A stretch of DNA of 64,000 nt from Tenacibaculum sp. Bg11-29 (GTDB lineage: Bacteria > Bacteroidota > Bacteroidia > Flavobacteriales > Flavobacteriaceae), in NCBI RefSeq assembly GCF_002836595.1, contig NZ_PJBB01000003.1:2045001-2109000 (forward strand), given 5' to 3'. The notes beneath the pieces were generated by a model. It had not been told where the DNA came from. It did no database searches and worked only from the letters and a program-made list of their open reading frames with translations. This document shows, piece after piece, positions 35,751 through 44,330 of the stretch. Numbering within the stretch: position 1 is the stretch's first letter; every line of letters begins with the position of its first letter. Position numbers and translations under genes: made by a program.

Positions 35751-35758
35751 TACTTTTG
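35751..35758 (+). promoter_or_regulatory. TAnnTTTG box directly before the Lrp gene
   Basis: TACTTTTG ends only four bases before the ATG at 35763, so transcription from it would begin about at the start codon and give a leaderless or nearly leaderless message. Confidence 0.45.
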
Positions 35759-35762
35759 AAAC

Positions 35763-36224
35763 ATGGAGAAACTAGATAAGTTTGATTTAGATATTTTAAC
35801 AATTATACAAAAGGACAATTCCATTATTCAGCGAGATATTGGCAAATCGGTTAATTTATCAGCAGCAGCAGTGCAAAGAAGAATTAAGAAAATGACAGTT
35901 TCGGGTGTAATTCAGTCTAATATTGCTGTAATAGATCCATTAAAATTAGGAAAGTTTATAACTTTATTTGTTGAAGTTGAATTAGAGAGTGAAAAAATCG
36001 AACTCATTGATGAAGCAAAGAAAAAATTTAAAAATTTTCTGGAAGTTCAACAATGTTATTATGTTACTGGAAAAGCAGACTTTGTATTAATTATTGTTGT
36101 ACCAACTATGGCTGATTATGAAAAACTGACAAGAGCTTTATTTTTTGAAGATAACAATATAAAGCGTTTTGAAACTTTTGTGGGAATGGATAGGGTTAAA
36201 GTCGGACTGGATGTGCAGCTTTAG
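35763..36224 (+). CDS. Lrp/AsnC-family regulator
   Basis: The 153-residue protein has the N-terminal winged HTH (FDLDILTIIQKDNSIIQRDIGKSVNLSAAAVQRRIKKM, about 7-45) and the C-terminal RAM effector-binding barrel (VQQCYYVTGKADFVLIIVVPT, about 95-118). Such proteins assemble as octamers and sense amino acids. It is divergent from the deformylase-like/dpaL pair, with a palindrome in the shared promoter region, so diaminopropionate or a related amino acid is a plausible effector. Confidence 0.93.
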   Translation: MEKLDKFDLDILTIIQKDNSIIQRDIGKSVNLSAAAVQRRIKKMTVSGVIQSNIAVIDPLKLGKFITLFVEVELESEKIELIDEAKKKFKNFLEVQQCYYVTGKADFVLIIVVPTMADYEKLTRALFFEDNNIKRFETFVGMDRVKVGLDVQL

Positions 36225-36249
36225 GTTAAAATAACAGCAGACTTTTCTT

Positions 36250-36295
36250 CAAACTTTGGTTTAATCACTAAAACACGTATTAATTATAGCCATTA
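36250..36295. repeat. attC-like spacer, one arm only
   Basis: AAACTTTGGTTTAATCACTA then ACGTATTAATTATAGCCATT matches the right arm of the spacer at 40830-40880 nearly base for base. It forms the 3' end of the broken DUF2938 gene, whose last codons and stop read into it. It marks the left limit of the array. Confidence 0.65.
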
Positions 36296-36801
36296 TTATG
36301 TGTTCGTACTTTAGTTGCTAAGTTAATCCTATTTACTATTAGTGCTGTTACAAACAAACCAAAACCGTATATGTAGTGAATGATCAGGCTCATTAATCTA
36401 GCTTTGTTTGAGTCAGGTAAATTTGAACCTGCAGCACCAAACCCAAATGCAGGTTGCATTATAAAAAATGGTGCAAGCATTGTTAGCAAACCAACAACCA
36501 AAGCAGGAGAAAGTGAAGGATTATTCAGCTAATTTTTTTCAAACAGTATTACTAATAAAAAAGCGAAGATAATTTAGATAGAATAATTGGTTGTCTGCTA
36601 GGTAATTAGTTCGTACTTAATAGGTACTGAATCAAATATTTTATTGTGATTAAATTTTCCATTAAATATATGCCCAACCCAACGACCTAAAAATTTATAG
36701 CCAAGTCCTTTAATTCCGAGCAGTTTTAAAATAAAGGCATAGATATCCATTGTGAAAGTAGCTCCAATTCCTATTAGAATAGTTTTAAATACTGTATTCA
36801 T
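36280..36801 (-). pseudogene. DUF2938 membrane protein, broken
   Basis: The N-terminal part (MNTVFKTILIGIGATFTMDI to PIKYELIT, 36598-36801) runs into a stop exactly where the family continues with a second helix. The C-terminal part (NNPSLSPALVVGLLTMLAPFF ... MQPAFGFGAAGSNLP) resumes after an in-frame TAG near 36528. The middle helices are missing. Both pieces match DUF2938, a four-helix family often beside cupin and AraC genes, as here. Confidence 0.8.
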
Positions 36802-36803
36802 TT

Positions 36804-37280
36804 TTATTTTCTTTTAAATTCTATAACCCCATATTTTTCAGATAAAAGAGGGCATTGTACTACATATTCATCTTCATTGGGCGGTTTTAATCCTTGTTCT
36901 ACAATTGTTCCGTTTCGCAAGGTCATTTCTTCTATTCCTGCAGAACTATAAAACAATAACATTCTTGAAGTTGAATTGGTATTGTTTCTGAAACCACGTA
37001 TTTCATTTGGTGCACAAGATATAAAGTCTTCTTTTTTAGCAATAATTTCCGAATTTTCTAAATTAAAGGCAACCTCTCCTTCTAAAATAAAGAAGGCTTC
37101 ATATTCTCTAGTATGAATGTGAAGAGGTGCTCCTTGACCAGGTTCTAGAATAGTTTCCATTAAAGAAAAACTATTTTTTGTTCTTTTACCATCGGCAATA
37201 ATTCTATACAAATTACCTGTGGATATGACCTGAATTCCTTCATTGGCTTTGCAAAAAAATGAGAATTTGTCTTTTTTCAT
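36804..37280 (-). CDS. Cupin-domain protein
   Basis: The 158-residue protein is a single cupin barrel with the metal-binding motifs GQGAPLHIHTREYEAFFILEG (about 48-68; His, His, Glu) and the second motif around CAPNEIRGFRNN, where His is replaced. Small cupins of this kind are sensors, dioxygenase-like or isomerase-like enzymes. It is followed two bases later by the broken DUF2938 gene and preceded by a broken AraC gene; it may be the last intact member of a decaying cluster. Confidence 0.85.
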   Translation of the reverse strand: MKKDKFSFFCKANEGIQVISTGNLYRIIADGKRTKNSFSLMETILEPGQGAPLHIHTREYEAFFILEGEVAFNLENSEIIAKKEDFISCAPNEIRGFRNNTNSTSRMLLFYSSAGIEEMTLRNGTIVEQGLKPPNEDEYVVQCPLLSEKYGVIEFKRK

Positions 37281-37390
37281 GATTGTAATTTTTGTTAGTT
37301 AAAGTATTGTGTTCATCCTGTTCAAGGACTTAACAAAAGTAGCTAGGAATTGAAATGTTTTGATAGGACAAATTTTAAAAATAATTGTAC

Positions 37391-38187
37391 TTATCTGAAA
37401 TTTTGAAGGAATATTTGGGGAGTATAACCTGTATGTTTCTTAAAAAAAACAGGATAAAGTAAGCAGGGTCTTCATAACATAGTTGAAATGCTATTTCATT
37501 TACTTGATTAGAGGTTGCCAGCAACAATCTTTTTGCCTCAAGAATAATTTGCTCATTGATTAATTGAGAACTGGTTTTGTCTAACAAATTTTTGGTAATG
37601 GTATTTAGTTTGTATGGCGTAATGCAAAGCATCTCGGCATATTTGTTAACTTGTTTATTTGTGCATATTTCGCTTTCCAATAATTGTGTAAATTTTTCCA
37701 GTAGTTCTTGTTTCTTAGGGGCATTTTGCTTGTTTGAAGTATTGCTAGCCCAAACCTCTCGCATTAACTCTATAAACAGAATGTCCAAATTAGCTTTAAT
37801 TACTTCTTCAGAACTTAACCCCTTATTAATAAACTCATCAAAGAGACATTTTTAAATAGCTAAAATTTTAGTAAATTTTTCATTGTCTAAATGGTAAAGA
37901 TTATTTAAAGTTGCTCTCTGAAATACTTCTTTTTTATAGCTATGAATATGAGAATAGAAGCTAAAATAAAATGTAATAAGATAGCCTTTACTACCTTGTT
38001 CAAGGATTAGTTCATGAACTTGCCCAGAAGGTATTATAAAAATAGTGTTTGAGACTACGTGATAATTTTTAAAATCAATATGATGTTTACGACTTGCCTG
38101 CTCTAAGATCATAAGGAAAAAGAAATTATGCCGATGTAAACCTTCTTTCATATTTTTGTCAACCAGCAAATCTCCAAGATTAATCAT
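37391..38187 (-). pseudogene. AraC-family regulator, broken by frameshifts
   Basis: The N-terminal cupin part (EGLHRHNFFFLMILEQ ... PSGQVHELILEQG) lies at 37852-38187 and the HTH part (AEMLCITPYKLNTITKNL, then IAFQLCYEDPAYFILFF) at 37391-37788. The two frames are separated by stops near 37790-37860. A second shift lies in a run of eight T just after ILFF: the correct continuation there reads FKKHTGYTPQIFLQNFR. At least two lesions make it inactive. Confidence 0.85.
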
Positions 38188-38267
38188 CTCAAAACTTCCT
38201 AAAAAATGAGGTTATTTTATTTTTCGAATGGTAATTTTTTGCATTTGGTAAGATGATGTTTTCTATG

Positions 38268-38404
38268 TTTTTCGGATTAGCCACAAGCTAAATCTTTCGT
38301 GTTTTTTTAATACCAAAGCAAAAGATTTGGCGACTTTACAAATAGATAATAATATTTTGGTTTAAATAATAATCGCCCAATTTGCTATATATAGTGTTAG
38401 GTGC
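38268..38404. repeat. attC-like palindromic spacer with GTTAGGT end
   Basis: It has the shared centre (CAAAAGATTTGGCGACTTT), the CCACAAGC outer block and the right arm GCTATATATAGTGTTAGGTG. GTTAGGT (38396-38402) fits the GTTRRRY core of integron attC sites. It lies between the broken AraC gene and the broken gene at 38410. Confidence 0.65.
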
Positions 38405-38409
38405 TTTTT

Positions 38410-38866
38410 TTATGAACTGAATCCTAAATGTAGAATGTAACTCCCACCATCAGTTTGAATAATGAAATCTTCATTGATATGGTCAATTCCTGATTCAATA
38501 ACTTCATTAAGCCAAGAGTCTAAATTTTTAACACGATATATATCGGCAAGACCTTTTTTATCCAAAAAATGAAACAGGTTTTTAACAAAACTTGCTTTTA
38601 ATCTATCATAATTTTTGCTGTTTTCATTCCTTTCAGGGCAAGGACCAGAATATGGTGACCAGTGGTCAATTGATTCAATAATTAAATCTTTAATCTGTTC
38701 ATTATAAACAGAAGCGAGTTTTACTTCTTTAATGATATTTTTAAGCGATTCTTCAAGATTACCTTTATTTTTGTATTGGTGATTTTAAAAATCGGAATGT
38801 ACCTCCATTATTTAGAGCTTCAGATTGAAGCTTTTCTAGGTCAATATTTAAATCTTTTTCCGTCAT
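38410..38866 (-). pseudogene. Broken hypothetical gene in cassette position
   Basis: The first 27 codons (MTEKDLNIDLEKLQSEALNN...) and the following 125 (YKNKGNLEESLKNIIKEVKL ... GGSYILHLGFSS, TAA at 38410) are in different frames, joined near 38785 where a T/A-rich stretch has shifted. The restored protein would be about 152 residues, soluble and of no known family. It begins 25 bases inside one attC-like site (38892) and ends two bases from another (38402), exactly a cassette layout. Confidence 0.7.
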
Positions 38867-38888
38867 CTATTTCACTATTCTTGTAATT

Positions 38889-38959
38889 GCTACCTAACGG
38901 ACTTGTTAAATAAGCACAAACCTTAGGTAAAGCACTAAATAGCTATGTTTTATACACAT
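38889..38959. repeat. attC-like spacer interrupted by an IS110 copy
   Basis: It begins with GCTACCTAACGG (38889-38900), where ACCTAAC fits the RYYYAAC core of attC sites. It then carries AAGCACAAACCTTAGG and GCTATGTTTTATACACAT, where the IS110-family left end starts at 38960. The rest of the site is missing. Confidence 0.65.
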
Positions 38960-39375
38960 CTTAAGTTAACAATTTAATAAAAGGGTTAAATTTAAGACAT
39001 ATAAATCAGAAAGAATAAAGAGAGAATTAAGGTTAATTTATACGGTGAAGCTTAAATTTTGGCAACATTGGTAATTGGCTCTCTTTTCTACTAAAAATCA
39101 CGTTCAGTTCTGTGAGACCTAGATCTCGATTTCAAGTTGTTGTGAGTCAAGTAGCTTATTCTTTCATAAAACAGTTCTTATGAATAAATATAAGGAAATT
39201 TTAGGAGTTGACATTAGCAAAGATGTATTTGATGTTCATGGAAGTAAAAGCGGTCATAATCAATTTAAAAATGATGCGTCTGGTTTTAAAACCTTTCTAT
39301 AAAACCTTCCTAAAGAATCATTAGTTATAATGGAAGCAACAGGTTACTATCACTATCTATTAGCTCAGTTTTTAT
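38960..39375 (+). mobile_element. IS110-family element, truncated 5' copy
   Basis: The left non-coding end (38960-39180) and the first 65 codons of the transposase (MNKYKEILGVDISKDVFDVHG ...) align with the intact copy at 42558. A TAA interrupts the frame at 39299 and similarity stops near 39375, where the acyltransferase gene ends. The TAA of that gene lies in IS-derived sequence. Confidence 0.88.
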
Positions 39376-40214
39376 TTTAAAGAGTTAAATGTTTCATCAT
39401 ATGAATTAGCCAAGGTATATGTTTTTTCTCTTAAAAAATTAGAGAGGCCCTCAATGTTGGTATGTCCATTTTGGTCCTTTACAGATATAGGATTTCCAAT
39501 TCTAACTTTAACAATCTTTTTTTTCTGAGTAAAAAACTCCGAAGGTAGTCTTGCGGTACGTAAAAAACCGCTAATTCCGGAAAGCCAATAAAATATATTA
39601 CTGTTTTTAGCATGAAAATATAATGGCACTACGGGTACTTGAGATTTTTGAATTAATTTTATAGGTGACCGTCCCCATTGTCTATCTTGAAAAATATCCC
39701 CATCTTTTATAGTAGACACTTCTCCTGCAGGAAAAAGCCCTAAAGGCTTTCCTTCTCCTATAATCGTTAGACATTTCTCAAAAGCTCCTAAGGATCCAAT
39801 TTCCTTTTTTTTATTTTCAAAAGGATTTACTGGAATGATGATAGATTCTACTGGCACTACTCTTTGCGCAAAAAAATTAGCAGTAGCCCTAAAGTCTGGT
39901 CTAACTTCTAGCATTATTTTTAAAAGCAATATTGCATCTACTCCACCCATTGGGTGGTTTGAAACTGTAATAAAGGAGCCGTTTTTAGGAATACGCTTTA
40001 AGTCTTCGTCAGAGACTTCATACTTGACTTTCATATCCTTTAAAATACCTCTCAAAAAATCAATATCTGGTAGATGTTTATTATTGTCATACAATCGATT
40101 AATAGCATCTATTCGTAATACTTTTAACACAATCCAACCTATAAAGGTTCCTAAAAACCCTGCTTTACTAACATTTAGTGCTTTTGCAATTTCTTTTGAA
40201 CTTACTAATCCCAT
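39372..40214 (-). CDS. Lysophospholipid acyltransferase-family protein
   Basis: The 280-residue protein belongs to the PlsC/OlsA superfamily. Its acyltransferase motif I is VSNHPMGGVDAILL (about 80-93), of the NHPxGGxD sub-type, with PLGLFPAGEVS as motif III (about 153-163) and SQVPVVPLYFHAKNS as motif IV. This sub-type occurs in Bacteroidota aminolipid synthesis, where it transfers an acyl chain to a lyso-lipid at the membrane. The 40215-40570 gap upstream shows no gene. The stop codon falls in an IS110 fragment, so the original C-terminus may have been altered. Confidence 0.87.
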   Translation of the reverse strand: MGLVSSKEIAKALNVSKAGFLGTFIGWIVLKVLRIDAINRLYDNNKHLPDIDFLRGILKDMKVKYEVSDEDLKRIPKNGSFITVSNHPMGGVDAILLLKIMLEVRPDFRATANFFAQRVVPVESIIIPVNPFENKKKEIGSLGAFEKCLTIIGEGKPLGLFPAGEVSTIKDGDIFQDRQWGRSPIKLIQKSQVPVVPLYFHAKNSNIFYWLSGISGFLRTARLPSEFFTQKKKIVKVRIGNPISVKDQNGHTNIEGLSNFLREKTYTLANSYDETFNSLK

Positions 40215-40570
40215 ATTTTTTTGAAAAAAACAAATGTAACGAAATTAAAGATTACTGAGATATCACTATTTGTATTAGAACTCTTTTTTGGGTATTAATT
40301 TCAGTATAATACTTTGTCAGTAACATTAATTATTATGTAATTGAAAACTCAAAAATATACTATAATTAGGGTTTATGTACCTTTAGTTTCTTTTAATTGA
40401 TATTATGTTTGCCAAAACAAAAACAAAATGCGTTTTTGTGTCCACTTTGTTATTAATGTTAAGTAAGGTTTTGTCTCTTTTTAAGAAATAAAAGAACTGT
40501 AAATAGAGGGTGATATAATTAAATTATTGAATGGGGGAGTAATCCTTATTTAATGTCTTGTCTTGAATTA

Positions 40571-40887
40571 TAGCTAACGTCAGACTGTCTAAAAACCTAT
40601 TTTTGTAACTTTAATATTCGGAGGGCTATCTTTAAAAAAAACAAATACAGGATTCTCTGAGGGGTTATTTTAAGTTTTTAGACAGTCTGACGTCTTGGCT
40701 ATGGTTAGTACGGGAATTAAAAATAATTAATTTCCGATTAAGCACTTAGCCAAAATTTTTTATTTTATTTTGTTTTATCTTTTCATTTTTAAAGCCAAAT
40801 CAAAAGATTTGGCGGACTTAGTTTAAAGCTCTAAACTTTGGGTTAAGCACCAAAACCCGTATTAATTATAGCCATTGTTGGCACCCG
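40571..40887. repeat. attC-like palindromic spacer carrying a MITE
   Basis: Left arm GGCTATGGTTAGTACGGG (40697-40714) pairs with right arm CCCGTATTAATTATAGCC (40855-40872). The centre is GCCAAATCAAAAGATTTGGC (40793-40812), a perfect hairpin. The outer left end (TAGCTAACGT) is split off by the 109-base MITE. The site lies just downstream of the SDR gene at 40890. Confidence 0.75.
40581..40689. mobile_element. 109-bp MITE in the palindromic spacer
   Basis: Perfect 16-base terminal inverted repeats CAGACTGTCTAAAAAC (40581-40596; complement at 40674-40689) are flanked on both sides by ACGT. This is either a 4-bp target duplication or, because ACGT is self-complementary, part of a 20-base repeat. 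No gene lies inside. Confidence 0.8.
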
Positions 40888-40889
40888 TT

Positions 40890-41654
40890 TTACCTTTTAA
40901 ATCCACCTTCTGAATGAATAATTTGTCCTGTAATCCATTCAGCATCTTCACTTGCTAAAAAACCAATTAATTTTGCTGTATCCTTTGGTTTTCCAATTCT
41001 ATTCATTGGAAATTGATTTAGTAATTCTTTTTTCATTTTCGTATCCATCCAACCTGTATCATTTGGACCTGGATTAACTGCATTAATCGTAATTCCTTTT
41101 GGTGCAATTTCTTGGGATAATGTATAAGTCAAAGTTTCAACTGCTCCTTTTGTAATCGCATATGCTATTTCGTTTGGCATTTGACCAAGAGATTGTCCTG
41201 ATGTTAAATTTATAATCCTACCATTTTTGTTAAAATCAAATTGTTTAATAAATTCAATGGTCAATAAAGTTGTCGCTTTTAGATTAATATCATAATGTTT
41301 ATCTAATTCTCCCGCTGTCAAATTGTCAATCGTTGTTTGAGTGCTATAAGTCGCATTATTCACCAAAATTATTGGGGAACCTAATTTATTTTTTACTTCT
41401 CTAAATAAAATTTCGATTGCATTTTCGCTTGATAGATCTAATTCATGTTTTTCACATTTTACGCCAAATTCTCTGATTTCTTTCTGAATTATTTCGGGTT
41501 CACTTTCATTTACTTTCCAAGGCATCTGATTGTCATATTCCGTCCAATAAGTAAAGAATATGTCAAATTTTCTTTTTGCCAATTCACAGCAAATTGCTCG
41601 TCCAATCCCTTCTAATCGACTTACTCCTGTTACTATAGCAATTTTTCTATTCAT
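40890..41654 (-). CDS. SDR-family oxidoreductase (cassette gene)
   Basis: The 254-residue short-chain dehydrogenase has an altered cofactor loop VTGVSRLEGIGRAI (about 8-21), NNAT near 101, catalytic Ser in NLTSGQSLG and the YxxxK pair in YAITKGAVE. The late NAVNPGPNDTGWMD and SEDAEWITGQIIHSEGG are typical of ketoacyl-reductase-like and aminoglycoside-resistance-associated cassette SDRs. Attc-like spacers lie on both sides (40571-40887 and 41679-41880). Confidence 0.9.
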   Translation of the reverse strand: MNRKIAIVTGVSRLEGIGRAICCELAKRKFDIFFTYWTEYDNQMPWKVNESEPEIIQKEIREFGVKCEKHELDLSSENAIEILFREVKNKLGSPIILVNNATYSTQTTIDNLTAGELDKHYDINLKATTLLTIEFIKQFDFNKNGRIINLTSGQSLGQMPNEIAYAITKGAVETLTYTLSQEIAPKGITINAVNPGPNDTGWMDTKMKKELLNQFPMNRIGKPKDTAKLIGFLASEDAEWITGQIIHSEGGFKR

Positions 41655-41678
41655 ATAATATATTCGTACTTTCTAATG

Positions 41679-41880
41679 GTTGCCAACGTTTAGCTATGAA
41701 TAGTTCGGGGCAGAAAATCCGCAGATTTTCGTATCGTCACAAGCCATAAGCTTTTTGTTTTGTTTTTAGTTTGTCATTTTAAAAAAGCCAAATTAAAAGG
41801 TTTGGCTTTGATTATAAATATACCCAAACTTTAGATTTTAAACACCAAAACCCGTATTATTTATAGGTTTTGTTACCCAC
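41679..41880. repeat. attC-like palindromic spacer
   Basis: Left arm GGTTGCCAACGTTTAGCTAT with GAATAGTTCGGG (41679-41710) pairs imperfectly with the right arm CCCGTATTATTTATAGG and TTTTGTTACCCAC (41851-41880). The centre AAGCCAAATTAAAAGGTTTG (41807) is the shared inner hairpin. It separates two unrelated genes. Confidence 0.75.
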
Positions 41881-41886
41881 AGTTTT

Positions 41887-42318
41887 TTATTTATAACAGA
41901 TGAGTTTTATTTTATTCTCATCAATTTCAAGAAAGAATTGACCAGCACTATTGATTAGGTTTTTTATTTCATTAAGATCCTGTGAACTTTCATTTTCAGA
42001 GTTTACAATCCTTGGGAAAATAAGATATTCAATTTCTTTAAAAGTTAACCAACCTCCAAGAGAATTATGTCCTTCGAATCCGTTTTTCCAATAGTCAAAT
42101 CCATAGGTTGTGTCTTCTTCTAAGTATAATTCACCGATTTGGTCTTTTTGGACTTTCTTGAATTCAATTTTTTGAATTTTAGCAACATTTTCTACAAGTC
42201 TATCTATAAGTCGAACCCACTTCGAATTGGACATAAGATGCTCTGAGAATACTGAAACTGCTTTCTCAATTTCTCGATCAATTTGCTCAGTATATCTTTT
42301 TGATTTTTTCGTCCTCAT
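41887..42318 (-). CDS. Hypothetical protein (cassette gene)
   Basis: A 143-residue protein from the ATG at 42318 (MRTKKSKRYTEQID); a frame of 11 more residues to 42351 reaches into T-rich DNA. It has a helical N-terminal third (about 8-50) and then a mixed part with TYGFDYWKNGFEGHNSLGGWL. No family is recognised. It lies alone between two attC-like spacers in the common orientation. Confidence 0.6.
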   Translation of the reverse strand: MRTKKSKRYTEQIDREIEKAVSVFSEHLMSNSKWVRLIDRLVENVAKIQKIEFKKVQKDQIGELYLEEDTTYGFDYWKNGFEGHNSLGGWLTFKEIEYLIFPRIVNSENESSQDLNEIKNLINSAGQFFLEIDENKIKLICYK

Positions 42319-42385
42319 TGCAATGTTCGTTAAGGGACATAGTTTACACAAGTTAAAGATTAGTGTTTACACTAAATTATTTTCT

Positions 42386-42557
42386 AACCTTGTTGATTGT
42401 TGTTTTTTTCTGAGGTTCTTTTCATCAAAGAAGCCTAATTTTTAAATTTTCCTGTTTATCTTTTTATTGGAAATCGTCAAATTTAAAAATTTGGCGACTT
42501 TCCAAAAATACCCAAACCTTTGTGTTGTCAATGATTTGCTCTATTTTTTATATACAT
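42386..42557. repeat. attC-like spacer, left part (interrupted by IS110)
   Basis: It contains the shared blocks AAGCCTAATTTTTAAATTTT, GTCAAATTTAAAAATTTGGC (central hairpin, 42478) and CCAAACCTTTGTGTTG, then CTATTTTTTATATACAT, after which the IS110 left end begins at 42558. The missing end (GTTGTGCGTTCG) appears at 43864, after the IS. Confidence 0.75.
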
Positions 42558-42599
42558 CTTAAGTTAGCAATTTAATAAAAAGGTTAAATTTAAGAGATA

Positions 42600-42779
42600 T
42601 AAATCAGAAAGAATAAAAGAGAGAATTAAGGTTAATTTATACGGTGAAGCATTAGACTTCGACAACATTGGTAATTGGCTCTCTTTTCTACTAAAAATCA
42701 CGTTCAGTTCTGTGAGACCTAGATCTCGATTTCAAGTTGTTGTGAGTCAAGTAGCTTATTCTTTCATAAATCAGTTCTT
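42600..42779 (+). ncRNA. Candidate bridge RNA region of the IS110 element
   Basis: About 220 bases between the left end and the transposase ATG are non-coding and almost identical in the truncated copy (38960-39180), far better kept than neutral DNA of a decayed element would suggest. IS110-family elements encode a structured bridge RNA in this place. A window at 42650-42662 (CATTAGACTTCGA, against CTTAAATTTTGG at 39051-39062) is the only cluster of differences and could be the target-binding loop. The exact RNA ends are not determined. Confidence 0.55.
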
Positions 42780-43748
42780 ATGAATAAATATAAGGAAATT
42801 TTTGGAGTTGACATTAGCAAAGACGTATTTGATGTTCATGGAAGTAAAAGTGGCCATGATCAATTTAAAAATAATGCATCTGGTTTTAAGTCCTTTCTAA
42901 AAAGCCTTCCTAAAGAATCATTAGTTGTAATGGAAGCAACAGGGTATTATCATTATCGATTAGCTCAGTTTTTATACAAACAAAACATTATTGTTTCAGT
43001 AGTAAATCCTTTATCGGTAAAGCGATTTATTCAAATGAAATTAGCTAAAATAAAAACAGATAAAAGTGATGCTAAAGCCATTTGTGAATATGGACAAATA
43101 AATGAAGTGCCTTTATATACAGCACTTACAAATGTTCAAAGTGAATGTTTGCAATTGTTTAGATTGATGGATAGTTGTATCAAGAAACGTACAGCGACAA
43201 AGAATAAAATCCATGGTGAGGAAGTTTTAGATATTCCTTCTAAATATGTATATCGTAGTTTAAAACGAATAAAAAAGTATTTAGATAAAGAGATTTTAGG
43301 GATAGAAAAAAAGCTATTATCATTAGTAAAACAAGAACAGCAAGTACAATTAACTTTATTGACAAGTATTCCAGGGATAGGACTTAAAACGGCCTTATTT
43401 ATGATTGTAATAACCGATGGTTTTACCAAGTTTGAAAACTCAAAAGAACTCTGTAGTTATGTTGGTATAACTCCAACAATACGAGAATCAGGAAGTAGTG
43501 TAAGAGGACGAAGTAGGATAAGTAAAGTAGGTAATCGAAAATTACGGAATCTCTTGTTTTTATGCTCCTTTAATGCATGTAAGCATAATAAAGCATGTAG
43601 AGATATTTATGAGCGTATTGTAAACAAAGGAAAGAGTAAAAAGCTAGCTTTAATAGCCGTTTCAAATAAGTTAATCAAACAAAGTTTTGCTATTGCAAAA
43701 TCTGGTTTGCCTTATAATGAAAAGTATGTTTCCGTTTTGTCAAAATAA
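42780..43748 (+). CDS. IS110-family transposase
   Basis: The 322-residue protein has an N-terminal RuvC-like DEDD domain with FGVDISKDVFDVHG (first Asp), VVMEATGYYHY (Glu near 52) and KTDKSDAKAICEYG (Asp pair near 94-97). The C-terminal Tnp_20 domain has TSIPGIGLKTALFMI and YVGITPTIRESGSSVRGRSR followed by KVGNRKLRNLLFL. It works with a bridge RNA to insert at a guided target. The frame is intact, so this copy may be active. Confidence 0.96.
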   Translation: MNKYKEIFGVDISKDVFDVHGSKSGHDQFKNNASGFKSFLKSLPKESLVVMEATGYYHYRLAQFLYKQNIIVSVVNPLSVKRFIQMKLAKIKTDKSDAKAICEYGQINEVPLYTALTNVQSECLQLFRLMDSCIKKRTATKNKIHGEEVLDIPSKYVYRSLKRIKKYLDKEILGIEKKLLSLVKQEQQVQLTLLTSIPGIGLKTALFMIVITDGFTKFENSKELCSYVGITPTIRESGSSVRGRSRISKVGNRKLRNLLFLCSFNACKHNKACRDIYERIVNKGKSKKLALIAVSNKLIKQSFAIAKSGLPYNEKYVSVLSK

Positions 43749-43862
43749 GTAGTGTTTATCTAAAAAAATAAAAACTCAAAATACCAAGTAATAGCATTTT
43801 GAGCCTAGAATAATATTGTATAAATTTAATGAAGAAAAGATTTGTTTTTCACCTCAGTTCTT

Positions 43863-43888
43863 TGTTGTGCGTTCGTTTTTTATTCAAT
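43863..43888. repeat. attC-like spacer, right part after the IS
   Basis: TGTTGTGCGTTCG completes the arm cut by the IS110 insertion at 42557/42558. It abuts the end of the small gene at 43889. Confidence 0.6.
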
Positions 43889-44284
43889 CTATTCGTTTAT
43901 TAATTCGATTAAAGTTTTATTAGAAGATTTAGTTTTTCCTTCAGGTATTTTTTCATTAAAATAAGAGTTGCATAAACTTGTAACCCAATTATTTTCTTCC
44001 AACTTCAAATAATTAGCAATCAATTCAAAATCCTCTGTAATATATGCAGATAAATCATCCGATTCAGTTTTCCTAAAAATCAATTTAAAAATTTCCTCTC
44101 GTTCAGTTTCTAAATTTATCTTTTGAGTGTCGAGTTTATTCCACGCTTTTGTCCATTGAGTAGAAAATAAATCAGAATCTCTAGAATCTAAAATGTTGTC
44201 AATTGATTCCAAATCAATTTTTTCCAATATTGATTGAAGTGAATTAATAAACTTATTTTTCAATTTTTCTTTTTCCAGATTCAT
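43889..44284 (-). CDS. Hypothetical protein (cassette gene)
   Basis: A 131-residue soluble protein, mostly helical and acidic in the middle (SIDNILDSRDSDLFSTQW), with a KKNKF-like basic start and no motif that I recognise. It reads in the common direction and is bounded by attC-like spacers at 43863 and 44331. Confidence 0.6.
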   Translation of the reverse strand: MNLEKEKLKNKFINSLQSILEKIDLESIDNILDSRDSDLFSTQWTKAWNKLDTQKINLETEREEIFKLIFRKTESDDLSAYITEDFELIANYLKLEENNWVTSLCNSYFNEKIPEGKTKSSNKTLIELINE

Positions 44285-44330
44285 TTATAAATCATAATTG
44301 TTATTAGTTTTTGAGTCGGTTTTTAAATGA

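Larger units (their letters stand above)
42558..43862 (+). mobile_element. Intact IS110-family insertion sequence
   Basis: Left end CTTAAGTTAGC, right end CTCAGTTCTT. The limits were set by comparing left flanks with the copy at 38960, right flanks with the copy ending near 34033, and the uninterrupted spacer at 44504-44530, which predicts TATATACAT joined to TGTTGTGCG as the empty site. There are no terminal inverted repeats, as usual for the family. Exact limits are uncertain by two or three bases because of the repeated CT/TT. Confidence 0.85.
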
